A model generated the notes under the pieces. The model was not told the DNA's origin. It worked only from the letters and a program-made list of their open reading frames with translations, and did no database searches. Positions 46,464-58,699 of a stretch of DNA of 64,000 bases are shown here, in pieces (position 1 is the stretch's first letter; each line of letters starts with the position of its first letter). Source of the DNA: Rhodovulum sp. P5 (GTDB lineage Bacteria > Pseudomonadota > Alphaproteobacteria > Rhodobacterales > Rhodobacteraceae); the NCBI RefSeq assembly GCF_002079305.1, contig NZ_CP015039.1, positions 1,633,501 through 1,697,500 on the forward strand. The letters are read 5' to 3'. The position numbers and the translations under genes are program-made.

Positions 46464-49370
46464 CTATTTTCCCAGCGCGTCGTTGCACCGTCCGCAGGTT
46501 GCCGGATGGGCATGGCGGCCGACATCGGGCAGGATCTTCCAGCAGCGCTGGCATTTCTCGCCCTCGGCCCGTTCGAAGACCACGCCGACGCCGTCGATTT
46601 CCGGAAGGCGGAAGGCCTCTTGCGGGCGGGGGTCGGTGGTCAACTGGATGTCGGAGGTGATGCAGATATCCTCGAAGTCGACCGATTTCAGAGCTTTCAG
46701 CACGTCCTCGTCCCGTAAATGAACAACCGGCGCGGCCTCCAAACTCGCCCCGATCACCTTGTCCCGGCGCTGGATCTCCAGCGCGGCGGTCACCACGCGG
46801 CGCACCTGACGGACATCGGCCCATTTCGCCGCCAGCGCATCATCGCGCCATGCCGCCGGGGTTTCGGGAATGTCGGTCAGATGGACAGAGCTTGCCTCGC
46901 CTGGGAAGCGTTCCAGCCAGACCTCCTCCATCGTGAAGACGAGGATCGGCGCCAGCCATGTCGTCAGCCGGTGGAACAGGATATCCAGCACCGTGCGCGC
47001 GGACCGGCGGCGCAGGCTGTCATCCGCGTCGCAGTAAAGCGCGTCCTTGCGGATGTCGAAGTAGAACGACGACAGGTCCACGGTGCAGAAGTTGAAGAGC
47101 GCCTGGAACACACCTTGGAAGTCGTAGTCGTTGAACCCCGTGCGCACGGTTTCGTCCAGTTCGGCCAGCCGATGCAGGACCCAGCGTTCCAGTTCTGGCA
47201 TGTCCGCGGGGTCGACCTTTTCGGCGTCGGAGAACCCGGTCAGGTTGCCCAGCATGAACCGCATCGTGTTGCGCAACCGGCGATAGCTGTCGGCCACCCC
47301 TTTCAGGATCTCCGGGCCAATGCGCAGGTCTGCGGTATAGTCCGACTGCGCCACCCAAAGCCGCAGGATATCGGCGCCGTATTGTTTCGTCACATCCTCG
47401 GGCGCCACGGTATTGCCAAGCGATTTGGACATCTTGTTGCCCTTCTCGTCCAGCGTGAAACCATGGGTCAGCACGCCGCGATAGGGGGCCCGGCCGATGG
47501 TGCCGCAGGCCTGCAGCATCGAGGAATGGAACCAGCCGCGGTGCTGGTCGGTGCCCTCCAGATACAGATCGGCAATGCCGTCCTCTGACCCGTCCGGGCG
47601 GTCGCGCAGCACGAAGGCGTGGGTGGAACCGGAATCGAACCACACATCCAGCACGTCGAAGATCTGCTCATACGCGTCAGCGTTGTGATCGTTGCCGAGG
47701 AAGCGCTCCTTGGCGCCGGGGTTGTACCAGGCATCCGCCCCCTCTTCCTCGAAAGCCGCGGCGATGCGGGCATTGACGGCGGGATCGCGCAACAGAAAGT
47801 CCGCGTCGTCAGGCTTCGCGCCCTTCTTGACGAAGCAGGTCAGCGGCACGCCCCAGGCGCGTTGACGGGACAGAACCCAGTCCGGCCGCGCCTCGATCAT
47901 CGAGTAAAGGCGGTTGCGCCCGGTCTGCGGCGTCCATTTCACCAACTGGTCGATGCTGGTCAGGGCCCGTTGGCGGATCGTCGCGCCGTAGGTGTCCATG
48001 CCATCGTCCAGTTCCTTGTCGATGGCGGCGAACCATTGCGGCGTGTTGCGATAGATCAGCGGTGCCTTGGACCGCCAGCTATGGGGATAGCTGTGTTTCA
48101 GCCGCCCGCGGGCGATCAGCGCGCCCACCTCGATCAGCTTGTCGATGACGCGGCGGTTGGCGTCGCCTTCCTTGCCGTTCGGCTTGGTGATGACCGCCCC
48201 GCCGAAAAGCGGCAGGTCAGGGCGGTAGGAGCCGTCCTCCAGCACGTTATAGGTCATCGGCAGACCGAATTTCAGACCGATCTGGTAGTCGTCATCGCCG
48301 TGGCTGGGCGCGGTATGCACGAACCCGGTACCCGCGTCGTCGGTGACATGGTCGCCCGGCAGCATCGGCACGTCGAAGTCCCATTCGCCTTCACCGCCCT
48401 CGGCGCCACGGAACGGGTGCGCACAGGTCAGCGCGGCCAGTTCGTCGGCCGACACATCGCCCAGACGGCGATACATGCTGTCCTCCAACCGCGCACTGCC
48501 CAGCACATCGGCCGCCAAGGCGTCGGCCAGGATATAGCGATCGCCGATCCGCGCCCAGCATTCCTCTGGCCGGCCGGTGACCTCATAGAGGCCATAGGCG
48601 ATGTCGGGCCCGAAGCAGACCGCGCGGTTCTGCGGGATGGTCCAGGGGGTGGTGGTCCAGATCACCACCTTGGCACCCTCAAGCTGTTTGCTCGCCCCCT
48701 CCACGATGGGAAACTTCACCCAGATCGTGTGGCTTTGATGGTCGTGATATTCGACCTCGGCCTCGGCCAGCGCGGTCTTTTCCACCGGCGACCACATCAC
48801 GGGTTTCGACCCCTGATAGAGCGTGCCGTTCATCAGGAACTTCATGAATTCCTCGGCGATCACCGCCTCGGCATGGTAGTCCATCGTGAGATACGGATCG
48901 GCCCAGTTGCCGGTGATGCCCAGCCGCTTGAACTCACTGCGCTGGATGTCGATCCAGCCCTCGGCAAACCGGCGGCATTCCTGCCGGAAATCGACGACAT
49001 CGACCTTGTCCTTGTCCAGCCCCTTGGCGCGGTACTGTTCCTCGATCTTCCACTCGATCGGCAGGCCGTGACAGTCCCAGCCGGGGACATAGCGCGCATC
49101 CTTGCCCATCATCTGCTGGCTGCGCACGATGAAGTCCTTCAGGATCTTGTTCAGCGCGTGCCCGATATGCAGGTGCCCGTTCGCATAGGGCGGGCCGTCA
49201 TGCAGGGTGAAGGGCGCCCGGCCCTCTTTTTCGCGCAGGCGGTCATAGACGCCGATCTCTTCCCACCGCGCCAGCCAGGCGGGTTCGCGCTTGGGCAGGC
49301 CCGCGCGCATCGGGAAATCGGTTTCGGGCAGGTTCAGCGTGTCTTTGTAGTCGGGCATGTCGGCGCACAT
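46464..49370 (-). CDS. ileS: Isoleucyl-tRNA synthetase
   Basis: The 968-aa class I synthetase has GPPYANGHLHIGHALNKIL (HIGH motif), KMSKS (ATP site), and a C-terminal zinc site (KCQRCWKI...CGRCNDAL). Further domains are the editing CP1 insert (from about residue 200) and the anticodon-binding domain. Length fits IleS. The start at 49370 follows AAGGA with about 9 bases spacing; a second ATG lies four codons downstream. Confidence 0.97.
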   Translation of the reverse strand: MCADMPDYKDTLNLPETDFPMRAGLPKREPAWLARWEEIGVYDRLREKEGRAPFTLHDGPPYANGHLHIGHALNKILKDFIVRSQQMMGKDARYVPGWDCHGLPIEWKIEEQYRAKGLDKDKVDVVDFRQECRRFAEGWIDIQRSEFKRLGITGNWADPYLTMDYHAEAVIAEEFMKFLMNGTLYQGSKPVMWSPVEKTALAEAEVEYHDHQSHTIWVKFPIVEGASKQLEGAKVVIWTTTPWTIPQNRAVCFGPDIAYGLYEVTGRPEECWARIGDRYILADALAADVLGSARLEDSMYRRLGDVSADELAALTCAHPFRGAEGGEGEWDFDVPMLPGDHVTDDAGTGFVHTAPSHGDDDYQIGLKFGLPMTYNVLEDGSYRPDLPLFGGAVITKPNGKEGDANRRVIDKLIEVGALIARGRLKHSYPHSWRSKAPLIYRNTPQWFAAIDKELDDGMDTYGATIRQRALTSIDQLVKWTPQTGRNRLYSMIEARPDWVLSRQRAWGVPLTCFVKKGAKPDDADFLLRDPAVNARIAAAFEEEGADAWYNPGAKERFLGNDHNADAYEQIFDVLDVWFDSGSTHAFVLRDRPDGSEDGIADLYLEGTDQHRGWFHSSMLQACGTIGRAPYRGVLTHGFTLDEKGNKMSKSLGNTVAPEDVTKQYGADILRLWVAQSDYTADLRIGPEILKGVADSYRRLRNTMRFMLGNLTGFSDAEKVDPADMPELERWVLHRLAELDETVRTGFNDYDFQGVFQALFNFCTVDLSSFYFDIRKDALYCDADDSLRRRSARTVLDILFHRLTTWLAPILVFTMEEVWLERFPGEASSVHLTDIPETPAAWRDDALAAKWADVRQVRRVVTAALEIQRRDKVIGASLEAAPVVHLRDEDVLKALKSVDFEDICITSDIQLTTDPRPQEAFRLPEIDGVGVVFERAEGEKCQRCWKILPDVGRHAHPATCGRCNDALGK

Positions 49371-49549
49371 GGGACGGGGTCCTTGGGCAAACGGAATTGG
49401 ACGATGTCTTGAAAGCGGCGGCGCGAAGGGTCAAGCGCCTTTTCCCGGCGGCTCAGGCTTGGAGCGCCGGGCCGGTAATTCGGGCGATGAAGGCACGAAG
49501 ATACGGCATGGTCGGGCTTATAGGGCGCGCAGCCGGCTTGGTAAAGGCG

Positions 49550-51343
49550 TCAGTCCTCGGCCTTGCGGAAGACGCCCGCAAGCGCACGTTTCAGCACCGC
49601 GCTGACCGAGGGGCGCTTGAGCTCGCGGAAGGGCAGCGGGCGACAGACCTCCATCGCGGCGATACCGACGCGGGTTGTCAGCGCGCCGTTGACCACGCCC
49701 TCACCAAAGCGGCGGGAAACACGGGCCACCACGCCGCCCCCGGCGATCGAGCCGATCATGTCGTCACCCACGGCCACCACGCCGGTGGCGACCAGATGGG
49801 TCAGCACGGATCGGGCAAGACGGATGCTGCCCAGCACCCCGCCGCGCCCGCCATAGATTTCCGCGATCCGGCGGATCATCCGCAGGTTCGCGGTCAGCGC
49901 GACCAGAAGGTCGGCCAGCGTGATCGGGACCAGCGCGGTGATGGTGGCAACGGAGCGGGCCGCGCTCTCGATCTCGCGGGTGGCGGCGGTGTCCAGCGGG
50001 GTCAGCAATTCGCGTTCGGTCAGGGCCAGCAGGGCATCGGCGTCCAGCACCTCATCCCGACGGTCGGTCAGGTTCTGCCGACCCCAACGGGTATCGTCGC
50101 GCTTGCCGTAGAAAGCCAGCAGGTGATCCAGCACCGTGCGCGCCTTGGCCAGATCGTGGGAGGCGATGGCCGCGTCCGCCTCCTTGTGCAGCGTATCCAG
50201 CCGGCGCAGGCGCCCGAACGCGGCCAGTTCTTTCAAAACGACCAGAAGAAGCGCCGCCCCGACCATCGCCACAAGCGCCAGCGCGACCGTGCCGATGATC
50301 GAACTTCGGTCCAGCAGCGAGGTCACGAAATCCCAGATCGCGACGGACAGGATGAACCCCAAAAGCGCGCTGAGGGACGACCAGAAGAACTTCGCAAGCC
50401 GCGACGGGCGGCGGGCGGCAAGGGCCATCACGGTCTGCATCGCGCGCCCCTCGGGCCGGGGGATTTCCCCGGTTTCAAGGTCGGGCACAGGCGGGGCCGT
50501 GGCCGGGGTCAGGGGTTTTTCAGGCGCCGCTTCGGTGTCGAACAGCACCGGCGCGCGGGCCGTCCGGCGCACGGGATCTGCCTGCGGCGGCGATGACATC
50601 GCCGGGCCACGCGCCATCCGCTCCCGTTCCTCTTTCTCGCGATTCATCCGCTCTCGCTCTGCATTCTCACGCTCTGCGCGCTCCCGCTCAGCCGTTTCGC
50701 GCGCCAAGCGTTCCTGTTCGGCCTTCTCACGCGCCACCCGTTCCCGGTCGGCTCTCTCGCGTTCCAACCGCGCGCGCTCGGCCTTCTCACGCGCCGCACG
50801 CTCCTGTTCCGCACGCTCACGTTCCAGACGCTCTCGTTCGGCCTTCTCGCGCGCCAGACTTTCCTGTTCGGCGCGCTCGCGTTCCACCCGTTCGCGCTCC
50901 GCCCTTTCGCGCGCCAACCGATCCTGCTCGGCTTTCTCACGGGCCGCGCGCTCCTGTTCCGCACGCTCGCGCTCCAGACGCGCCCGTTCGGCCTTCTCGC
51001 GCGCCAAGCGGTCCTGTTCGTCCTTCTCACGGGCCGCCCGTTCCCGCTCGGCCCTCTCTCGCGCGAGGCGTTCCTGTTCAGCTCTCTCGCGCTCTACCCG
51101 CTCGCGTTCGGCTTGCTCTCGCGCCAAACGCTCCTGTTCGGCGCGCTCCCGTTCCGCCCGGTCCCGATCGGCTTTTTCACGCGCCGCGCGGTCCCGTTCG
51201 GCCTGAACGCGTTCCGCCTCGTCCCGTTCCGCCTGCTCGCGCTCTGACGGTGTCCTCTCTTCCGCCGCCGGGCCTGCCTCGGCCGGCTGATCCCCGGTCT
51301 CGTCCTCTCCCCCAAGGTCGAACAGAACCGGACGGCGGATCAT
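49550..51343 (-). CDS. YcjF-like membrane protein with 10-residue-repeat helix
   Basis: The 597-aa protein begins MIRRPVLFDLGG and then holds about 21 units of exactly 10 residues (about 31-246, type ERLAREKAER), a highly charged E/R-rich stretch. The C-terminal 270 residues carry two membrane helices (KFFWSSLSALLGFILSVAIW and IIGTVALALVAMVGAALLLVVL) and the DUF697/YcjF domain (DTLHKEADAAIASHDLAKAR, LTANLRMIRRIAEIYGGRGG). Such YcjF proteins accompany YcjX, which overlaps this gene by ATGA. Known YcjF proteins are about 350 aa, so the repeat insert is unusual. Confidence 0.85.
   Translation of the reverse strand: MIRRPVLFDLGGEDETGDQPAEAGPAAEERTPSEREQAERDEAERVQAERDRAAREKADRDRAERERAEQERLAREQAERERVERERAEQERLARERAERERAAREKDEQDRLAREKAERARLERERAEQERAAREKAEQDRLARERAERERVERERAEQESLAREKAERERLERERAEQERAAREKAERARLERERADRERVAREKAEQERLARETAERERAERENAERERMNREKEERERMARGPAMSSPPQADPVRRTARAPVLFDTEAAPEKPLTPATAPPVPDLETGEIPRPEGRAMQTVMALAARRPSRLAKFFWSSLSALLGFILSVAIWDFVTSLLDRSSIIGTVALALVAMVGAALLLVVLKELAAFGRLRRLDTLHKEADAAIASHDLAKARTVLDHLLAFYGKRDDTRWGRQNLTDRRDEVLDADALLALTERELLTPLDTAATREIESAARSVATITALVPITLADLLVALTANLRMIRRIAEIYGGRGGVLGSIRLARSVLTHLVATGVVAVGDDMIGSIAGGGVVARVSRRFGEGVVNGALTTRVGIAAMEVCRPLPFRELKRPSVSAVLKRALAGVFRKAED
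50606..51253 (-). repeat. 30-nt period repeat encoding the charged helix of the YcjF-like protein
   Basis: About 21 consecutive units of 30 nt (10 codons) encode alternating Glu/Arg-rich residues. The 10-residue period differs from the 7-residue heptad, so it fits a charged single alpha helix rather than a classical coiled coil. The period equals that of the cytochrome array at 29742-30281 although the sequence is unrelated. Confidence 0.85.
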
Positions 51344-52776
51344 GTCAGGCGATCCCCGATCAGGAAGTCGGCGGCCTTGTCCAGCCGGATATGCGGCGGC
51401 CCATCGCCGGGCTTCAGCGTCAGCCGGGCCGGGGCGAAGTTCATGATGTTGTAATCGGCCTCCAGCCAGTGGTCTGCGCCCCCCCGCGCCGGTTCCAGCA
51501 AGACCGCCGGATCCTCGGGAAGTTCCCCGGGATAGAGCGCCGCCTGCCGCCCGGTCGACAACAGCCGCCCGCGCACGCAATGCAGCGTCTCTCCCTGATG
51601 CTGGCGCTCTTCCTCCACCGTGGCGCGGAGCGAGGCGATAGCCATCGCCGCGGTCTCTGCCCCGGCGAAATCCGCCCGGCGGCGCGCATCGCGCATCAAC
51701 GCCTGCATGATCGCGGTCAGCCGCGCGTGCTGGGTGTGGTGCAGGTGATCGGCCTTGGTCGCGGCGAACAGGATCCGCTCCACCCGCTTGCCGACCAGAA
51801 GCGAAGACAGCCAGGCATTGCGACCCGGCCGAAACGCCCCAAGGATTTCCGTCATCGCCCGGCGCAGATCCTCCACCGCCCGCGGCCCGGCATGGATCGC
51901 GCCCAGCGCATCCACCAGAACCACCTGCCGGTCGATCTTGGAGAAATGATCGCGGAAGAACGGTTTGACCACCTCGGATTTATAGGCCTCATACCGCCGC
52001 TCCATCTCCCGGTACAGGCTGCTACGCGGCGGCACCCGATCGGGCTTGGGCAGGGGCGCAAAGGTCAGGACGGGCGATCCCGCCAGATCGCCGGGCAAAA
52101 GGAACCGCCCCGGCGAGCAATCGGAGAACCCGGCCTCCCGCGCGCCGTTCAGATATTCGGTGAACGACCCTGCCAGCGCCTGTGCCACGGGTTCGGACAG
52201 CTCCGCCGTGATGTCGGTTTCCGACAGCACCGCGCGGAATCCTTCCGACCCGCTGCGCTCCTCCATCCGGGCAAAGGCATCGGCGGCCCATTCGTCATAA
52301 CTCTTGTCCAGCAGGGCAAGGTCCAGCAGCCATTCGCCGGGATAGTCGACGATGTCCACATGCAGGGTCCGCGGCCCCGTCACCGCGCCAAGGATGCCAC
52401 CCAGACCGCCCTGCCGCACCTTCAGCGACAACCGCAACTCCGACACCGACCGGGTCGACTCCGGCCAATGCGGATCGGTGCCCGTCAGCGCGGACAGGTG
52501 CGTTTCATAGTCGAAGCGCGGGATCGTGTTATCGGGCTGCGGCTTCAGATAGGCCGCGGCGATGGCACCGTAGGCCGCGCCCCGCAATTGCGGCATCCGC
52601 CCCCGGTCAAGGATATTCGCGACCAGCGAAGTGATGAACACCGTCTTGCCCGCGCGGGACAGGCCGGTCACGCCCAGCCGGATCACGGGTTCGAAAAATG
52701 CCTCGGACACAGAGGCCGAAATCCCCTCGACCCCGCGTGTCATGCTGTCGGCTATGTCGCCTATGCGCAATTGCAT
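51340..52776 (-). CDS. YcjX-family P-loop GTPase-like protein (DUF463)
   Basis: The 478-aa protein shows the YcjX features: Walker A GLSRAGKTVFITSL near residue 35, LHVDIVDYPGEWLLDLALL (switch/Walker B-like) and RILFAATKADHLHH (NKxD-like TKAD). These stress-linked proteins have a GTPase fold. The stop overlaps the start of the YcjF-like gene (ATGA), so both are made together. Confidence 0.9.
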   Translation of the reverse strand: MQLRIGDIADSMTRGVEGISASVSEAFFEPVIRLGVTGLSRAGKTVFITSLVANILDRGRMPQLRGAAYGAIAAAYLKPQPDNTIPRFDYETHLSALTGTDPHWPESTRSVSELRLSLKVRQGGLGGILGAVTGPRTLHVDIVDYPGEWLLDLALLDKSYDEWAADAFARMEERSGSEGFRAVLSETDITAELSEPVAQALAGSFTEYLNGAREAGFSDCSPGRFLLPGDLAGSPVLTFAPLPKPDRVPPRSSLYREMERRYEAYKSEVVKPFFRDHFSKIDRQVVLVDALGAIHAGPRAVEDLRRAMTEILGAFRPGRNAWLSSLLVGKRVERILFAATKADHLHHTQHARLTAIMQALMRDARRRADFAGAETAAMAIASLRATVEEERQHQGETLHCVRGRLLSTGRQAALYPGELPEDPAVLLEPARGGADHWLEADYNIMNFAPARLTLKPGDGPPHIRLDKAADFLIGDRLT

Positions 52777-52878
52777 ACCTCTCGCAGACTCAGGGGCCAG
52801 TTAAGCACGCGTTGAGGGTTCTGCCAGCCCCTGCCATGCAGATTGCCAAGGAAGGATTGTCGCGGTAACGGGGGCGCC

Positions 52879-53670
52879 ATGCCCAGATATGCACTGAAGA
52901 TCGAATATGACGGCGGGCCGTTTTCCGGCTGGCAACGGCAGGCCGACCAGCCCTCCGTGCAGGGCGCGGTAGAGGCGGCACTGACCCGGCTGGAACCCGA
53001 CGTGCCCTCCATCGCGGCGGCGGGGCGCACCGATGCGGGCGTCCATGCGCTGGGGCAAGTCGCCCATTGCGATCTGGCGAAGGACTGGGATCCGTTCCGC
53101 CTGTCGGAGGCGTTGAACTATCATCTCAAACCCGCCCCCGTGGCCGTGGTCGCCTGCGACCGGGTTGGCGATGACTTTCACGCGCGGTTTTCAGCGCTCG
53201 AACGGCGCTATCTCTTTCGCCTTGTCAGCCGCCGTGCGCCCCTGACGCATGACCGCGGCAAGGTCTGGCGGGTACCGCATGAGCTGGCCCTTCCCCCGAT
53301 GCAAGAGGCCGCGCGCCACCTGCTGGGCAAGCATGACTTCACAACCTTCCGCGCCTCGATCTGCCAGGCGGCGTCGCCGGTGAAGACGCTGGATGCCCTC
53401 GACATCGAGGAGGTCGACTATCCTTCCGGGCGTGAGTTCCGCTTCCATGTCCGCGCCCGCAGCTTCCTGCACAACCAGGTGCGCAGTTTCGTCGGCACGC
53501 TGGAACGGGTCGGCGCAGGCGCGTGGGCGCCCCAGGATGTGAAAACCGCGCTGGACGCCTGCGACCGCGCCGCCTGCGGGCCGGTCTGCCCGCCCGATGG
53601 CCTTTATCTGGCCGGGGTCGGCTACGAAACCGCCCCCTTCGCGGCCGCCCAAGACGGCACCTTGGCATAG
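52879..53670 (+). CDS. truA: tRNA pseudouridine synthase A
   Basis: The 263-aa enzyme makes pseudouridine at positions 38-40 of tRNA anticodon arms. The motif [14 protein letters not shown] carries the catalytic D52, and the start [19 protein letters not shown] is a TruA hallmark. [20 protein letters not shown] and [13 protein letters not shown] also match. An upstream ATG (52843) gives 12 unsupported residues. It is divergent from ycjX and convergent with the phosphoglucomutase gene. Confidence 0.95.
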   Translation: MPRYALKIEYDGGPFSGWQRQADQPSVQGAVEAALTRLEPDVPSIAAAGRTDAGVHALGQVAHCDLAKDWDPFRLSEALNYHLKPAPVAVVACDRVGDDFHARFSALERRYLFRLVSRRAPLTHDRGKVWRVPHELALPPMQEAARHLLGKHDFTTFRASICQAASPVKTLDALDIEEVDYPSGREFRFHVRARSFLHNQVRSFVGTLERVGAGAWAPQDVKTALDACDRAACGPVCPPDGLYLAGVGYETAPFAAAQDGTLA

Positions 53671-53794
53671 CCATCCGCAAACCGCGTGCGCCACGTCACT
53701 TCAACGACGATGTCCACCCAGCCAAACAGGCCCCCCGTACGCCGACGACCTGCCGCGTCCTTCTTCTTGGTTCCAATACCCCCGCCGGAGGCCC

Positions 53795-53810
53795 GCGGCC
53801 CTCAGGCCGC
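53795..53810. terminator. GC-rich hairpin between truA and pgm
   Basis: GCGGCC-CTCA-GGCCGC forms a 6-bp stem inside the 198-bp gap between the two convergent genes. There is no T tract, so it is only a possible bidirectional 3'-end structure. Confidence 0.35.
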
Positions 53811-53868
53811 GCCCGGCCCAACGCCGGACAAGCGGGCAAGGCCCGCGCCGGCCCGGGGGCGGGAGGGT

Positions 53869-56129
<2,261 letters not shown>

Positions 56130-56133
56130 GCCC

Positions 56134-58374
56134 ATGTCCCGCATCGGCAAGATCGCCCGCCGCACCTTCCTGATCGGCAGTGCCACCGTCACGGGCGGGT
56201 TCGCTGTCGGCTATTACGCCTACCGGAAACCGCCGAAGAACCCGCTGCCGACCGACCCCGCGGGCGATGCGGTGGCGCTGACCCCTTATGTCCTGATCGA
56301 CGGCAGCGGGGTCACCCTGATCACGCCGCGCGCCGAGATGGGACAGGGCGCGATGACGGTGCAGGCCGCGCTGCTGGCCGAGGAGATGGACATCGCCTGG
56401 GCGGATATCCGCACCGATCCCGGCCCGCCCGCGGCGGCCTATTACAATGCCTATGTGGTGGCCAACGGGGCAGCCGCCGCAACCGATGAGGTCTGGCAAG
56501 CCGATCTGAAACGGACCTTCGGCACCGGCATCAGCAAGGTCATGGGCCTTCAGATCACCGGCGGGTCCTCGACCGTGCCCGACAGCTATGATCGGCTGCG
56601 GCGGGCCGGGGCCACGGCGCGGGCGATGCTGGTCGCCGCGGCGGCCAAGCGGCTGGGGGTCGACACAGACAAGCTGCGCACGGAAGACGGGGCCGTGCTG
56701 GCGCCGGATGGCACGCGCCTGCCCTATCCCGACCTTGCGGCAGAGGCCGCCGGGATCACGCCCCCCCGCGCGGTGGCGCTGAAGGACCAGGCAGACTGGC
56801 GCTATCTGGGCCGACGGATCGACCGGCTCGACATCGTGGCGAAGTCCACCGGCACGGCGCAGTACGGGCTGGACCAGACGGCGCCGGGCATGGTCTTTGC
56901 CTCCGTCCGCACCAATCCGCACCGCGGGGGCGGCATGACCGGGTTCGACGCCAGCGCGGCAGAGGGCACGCCGGGTGTTCTGAAGGTCGTTCCCATCACC
57001 GACGGGGCCGGCGTGATCGCCACCAACACCTGGGCCGCCATCGAGGGCGCGAAGGCCATCGCGTTCGATTGGGGGGCTGCGCCTGCCCCGGCGGACAGCG
57101 CGGGGCTGTGGGACGCCATCGCCGCCTCCTTCGCCGAGGAGACGCGGGACCACCGGCTGAAGGATGACGGCGATGTGGAGGCGGCCCTTGCCGCCGGAAT
57201 CGATGTCGCGGCCGAATACCGCGTTCCTTTCCTCGCCCACGCGCCGCTTGAGCCGATGACCGCGTTCGCGTGGTTGAAGGATGGGCATCTGGACATCCGC
57301 GCCGGTACGCAGATCCCGCGCTTTTCGCTGAAGAAGGCCGCAAGGATCAGCGGCCTGCCCGAGGATGCCATCACGCTGACCGTACTGACCATGGGCGGCA
57401 GTTTCGGACGGCGGCTGGAGGATGACTTCATCGCACAAGTCGTGGAACTGGCCATGGCGATGGAGGGCACACCGGTCAAGCTGATCTGGGCGCGAGAGGA
57501 AGACATGACCCACGACTTCCCCCGCCCCGCCGCCATCGCCCGCGGGCGCGGTCGGGTCGCGGATGGACAGGTGCAGGCGTTCGACCTGTCCATCGCCGCA
57601 CCCTCGGTCCGCGCGTCGCAGATGGGGCGGCTGGGGCTGTCGACCGGCGGCGCGGACAGCACCATCACCGAAGGGGCGTGGGACCAGCCCTTTGCCATCC
57701 CGCACTATCGTGTCACGGGCTATCGCACGCCGCCTGTCGTTCCAGTCAGTTCGTGGCGCTCGGTCGGCGCCTCGGGCAACGCGTTTCTCCACGAATGCAT
57801 GCTGGACGAACTGATCCATGCCGCGGGCGCCGACCCGCTGGCGGAACGGCTGCGGCTGTGTACCCATCCGCTGTCCGCGCGGGTGCTGGAAACCGTGGGC
57901 GAGATGTCCGGTTGGGGAACACCGCTGGAACCAGGACGCGGCCGCGGGCTGGCCTATTGCCTGTCCTTCGGCGTGCCCTGCGCAGAGGTGGTGGAGGTCA
58001 CGGCAACCGACCGGGGCATCCGCATCGACCGGGTCTTCGCCGTGGCAGAGGTCGGCCGCGTCCTCGACCCCGTCAATATCGAGAACCAGATGCAGGGCGG
58101 CGTGATCTGGGGGCTGAGCCATGCCATTCATGCGGAACTGACCTATGCAGATGGCCGCCCCGATCAGGAGAACTTCGACACCTACCCCGCACTGCGCATC
58201 ACCGAATGCCCCGATATCACCGTGCGGGCGCTGGAAAACGGCGACCAGATCCGCGGGATCGGAGAACCGACCGTGCCCCCGGCCGCCCCGGCACTGGCCA
58301 ACGCGATCTTTGCCGCGACCGGGCGGCGGATCAGGGCATTGCCGCTGAACAAGGCCGTCGATTTCGTGGGATGA
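56134..58374 (+). CDS. Molybdopterin-binding large subunit (IorB-like)
   Basis: The 746-aa protein begins with a twin-arginine-like region (ARRTFLIGSATVTGGFAVGYYAY), so it is probably Tat-exported and membrane-anchored in the periplasm. The xanthine dehydrogenase-type pieces include LITPRAEMGQGAMTVQAALLAEEMD (cofactor binding), HAPLEPMTAFAW, GGSFGRRLEDDF, WRSVGASGNAFLHE and VPPAAPALANAIF near the end. It hydroxylates or oxidises heteroaromatic or aldehyde substrates with a Mo cofactor. Paired with the 2Fe-2S gene just upstream. Confidence 0.92.
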   Translation: MSRIGKIARRTFLIGSATVTGGFAVGYYAYRKPPKNPLPTDPAGDAVALTPYVLIDGSGVTLITPRAEMGQGAMTVQAALLAEEMDIAWADIRTDPGPPAAAYYNAYVVANGAAAATDEVWQADLKRTFGTGISKVMGLQITGGSSTVPDSYDRLRRAGATARAMLVAAAAKRLGVDTDKLRTEDGAVLAPDGTRLPYPDLAAEAAGITPPRAVALKDQADWRYLGRRIDRLDIVAKSTGTAQYGLDQTAPGMVFASVRTNPHRGGGMTGFDASAAEGTPGVLKVVPITDGAGVIATNTWAAIEGAKAIAFDWGAAPAPADSAGLWDAIAASFAEETRDHRLKDDGDVEAALAAGIDVAAEYRVPFLAHAPLEPMTAFAWLKDGHLDIRAGTQIPRFSLKKAARISGLPEDAITLTVLTMGGSFGRRLEDDFIAQVVELAMAMEGTPVKLIWAREEDMTHDFPRPAAIARGRGRVADGQVQAFDLSIAAPSVRASQMGRLGLSTGGADSTITEGAWDQPFAIPHYRVTGYRTPPVVPVSSWRSVGASGNAFLHECMLDELIHAAGADPLAERLRLCTHPLSARVLETVGEMSGWGTPLEPGRGRGLAYCLSFGVPCAEVVEVTATDRGIRIDRVFAVAEVGRVLDPVNIENQMQGGVIWGLSHAIHAELTYADGRPDQENFDTYPALRITECPDITVRALENGDQIRGIGEPTVPPAAPALANAIFAATGRRIRALPLNKAVDFVG

Positions 58375-58699
58375 CGGGCGGCCCCGCCGCCCCCGCACGA
58401 AACGGCAGGATAGTGCAGGGCCATTCGGCGGTTCGCCATCTAGCAAGGTGCTGAAAAACCAGAAATCCCACTGTGGCAATCGAAAACCGTTCCTCGTGAG
58501 AAACGATGGTGAAGGCAAGTAGAGCCGCGCCCGGACCAGCGTCGGGACGATGTTCCGAAAGGTCTCGACCGTAGGCGCATGTCAAATGCCTTTTCATCAG
58601 CCTGCCGGGCGCCCCTTTTCACAATTCCTTCACCTGTCGTCCACGCGCGCGTCGCATCGACCGTTGACCAAGGGACGTCTGTCCTTGGAACCCCGATCG
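58375..58699. other. 325-bp gap containing MITE copy 2
   Basis: Between the IorB-like gene and the cytochrome gene. It contains the degenerate inverted-repeat element at 58443-58605 and about 95 bp of leader before the cytochrome. The small frames in it are products of the element. Confidence 0.6.
58443..58605. mobile_element. MITE-like inverted-repeat element, copy 2 (degenerate)
   Basis: This 163-bp stretch is clearly similar to the element at 29045-29242: left end ...GTGCTGAAAAACCAGAAA, middle GAAAACCGTTCCT, and right part GACGATGTTCCGAAAGG then GGCGCATGTCA, ending CAGCCTGC. It lacks about 35 bp in the middle relative to copy 1, and its ends no longer pair perfectly (CATCAGCC in place of CAGCAGCC). 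It has no transposase gene. It sits between an oxidoreductase operon and its possible cytochrome partner. Confidence 0.75.
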
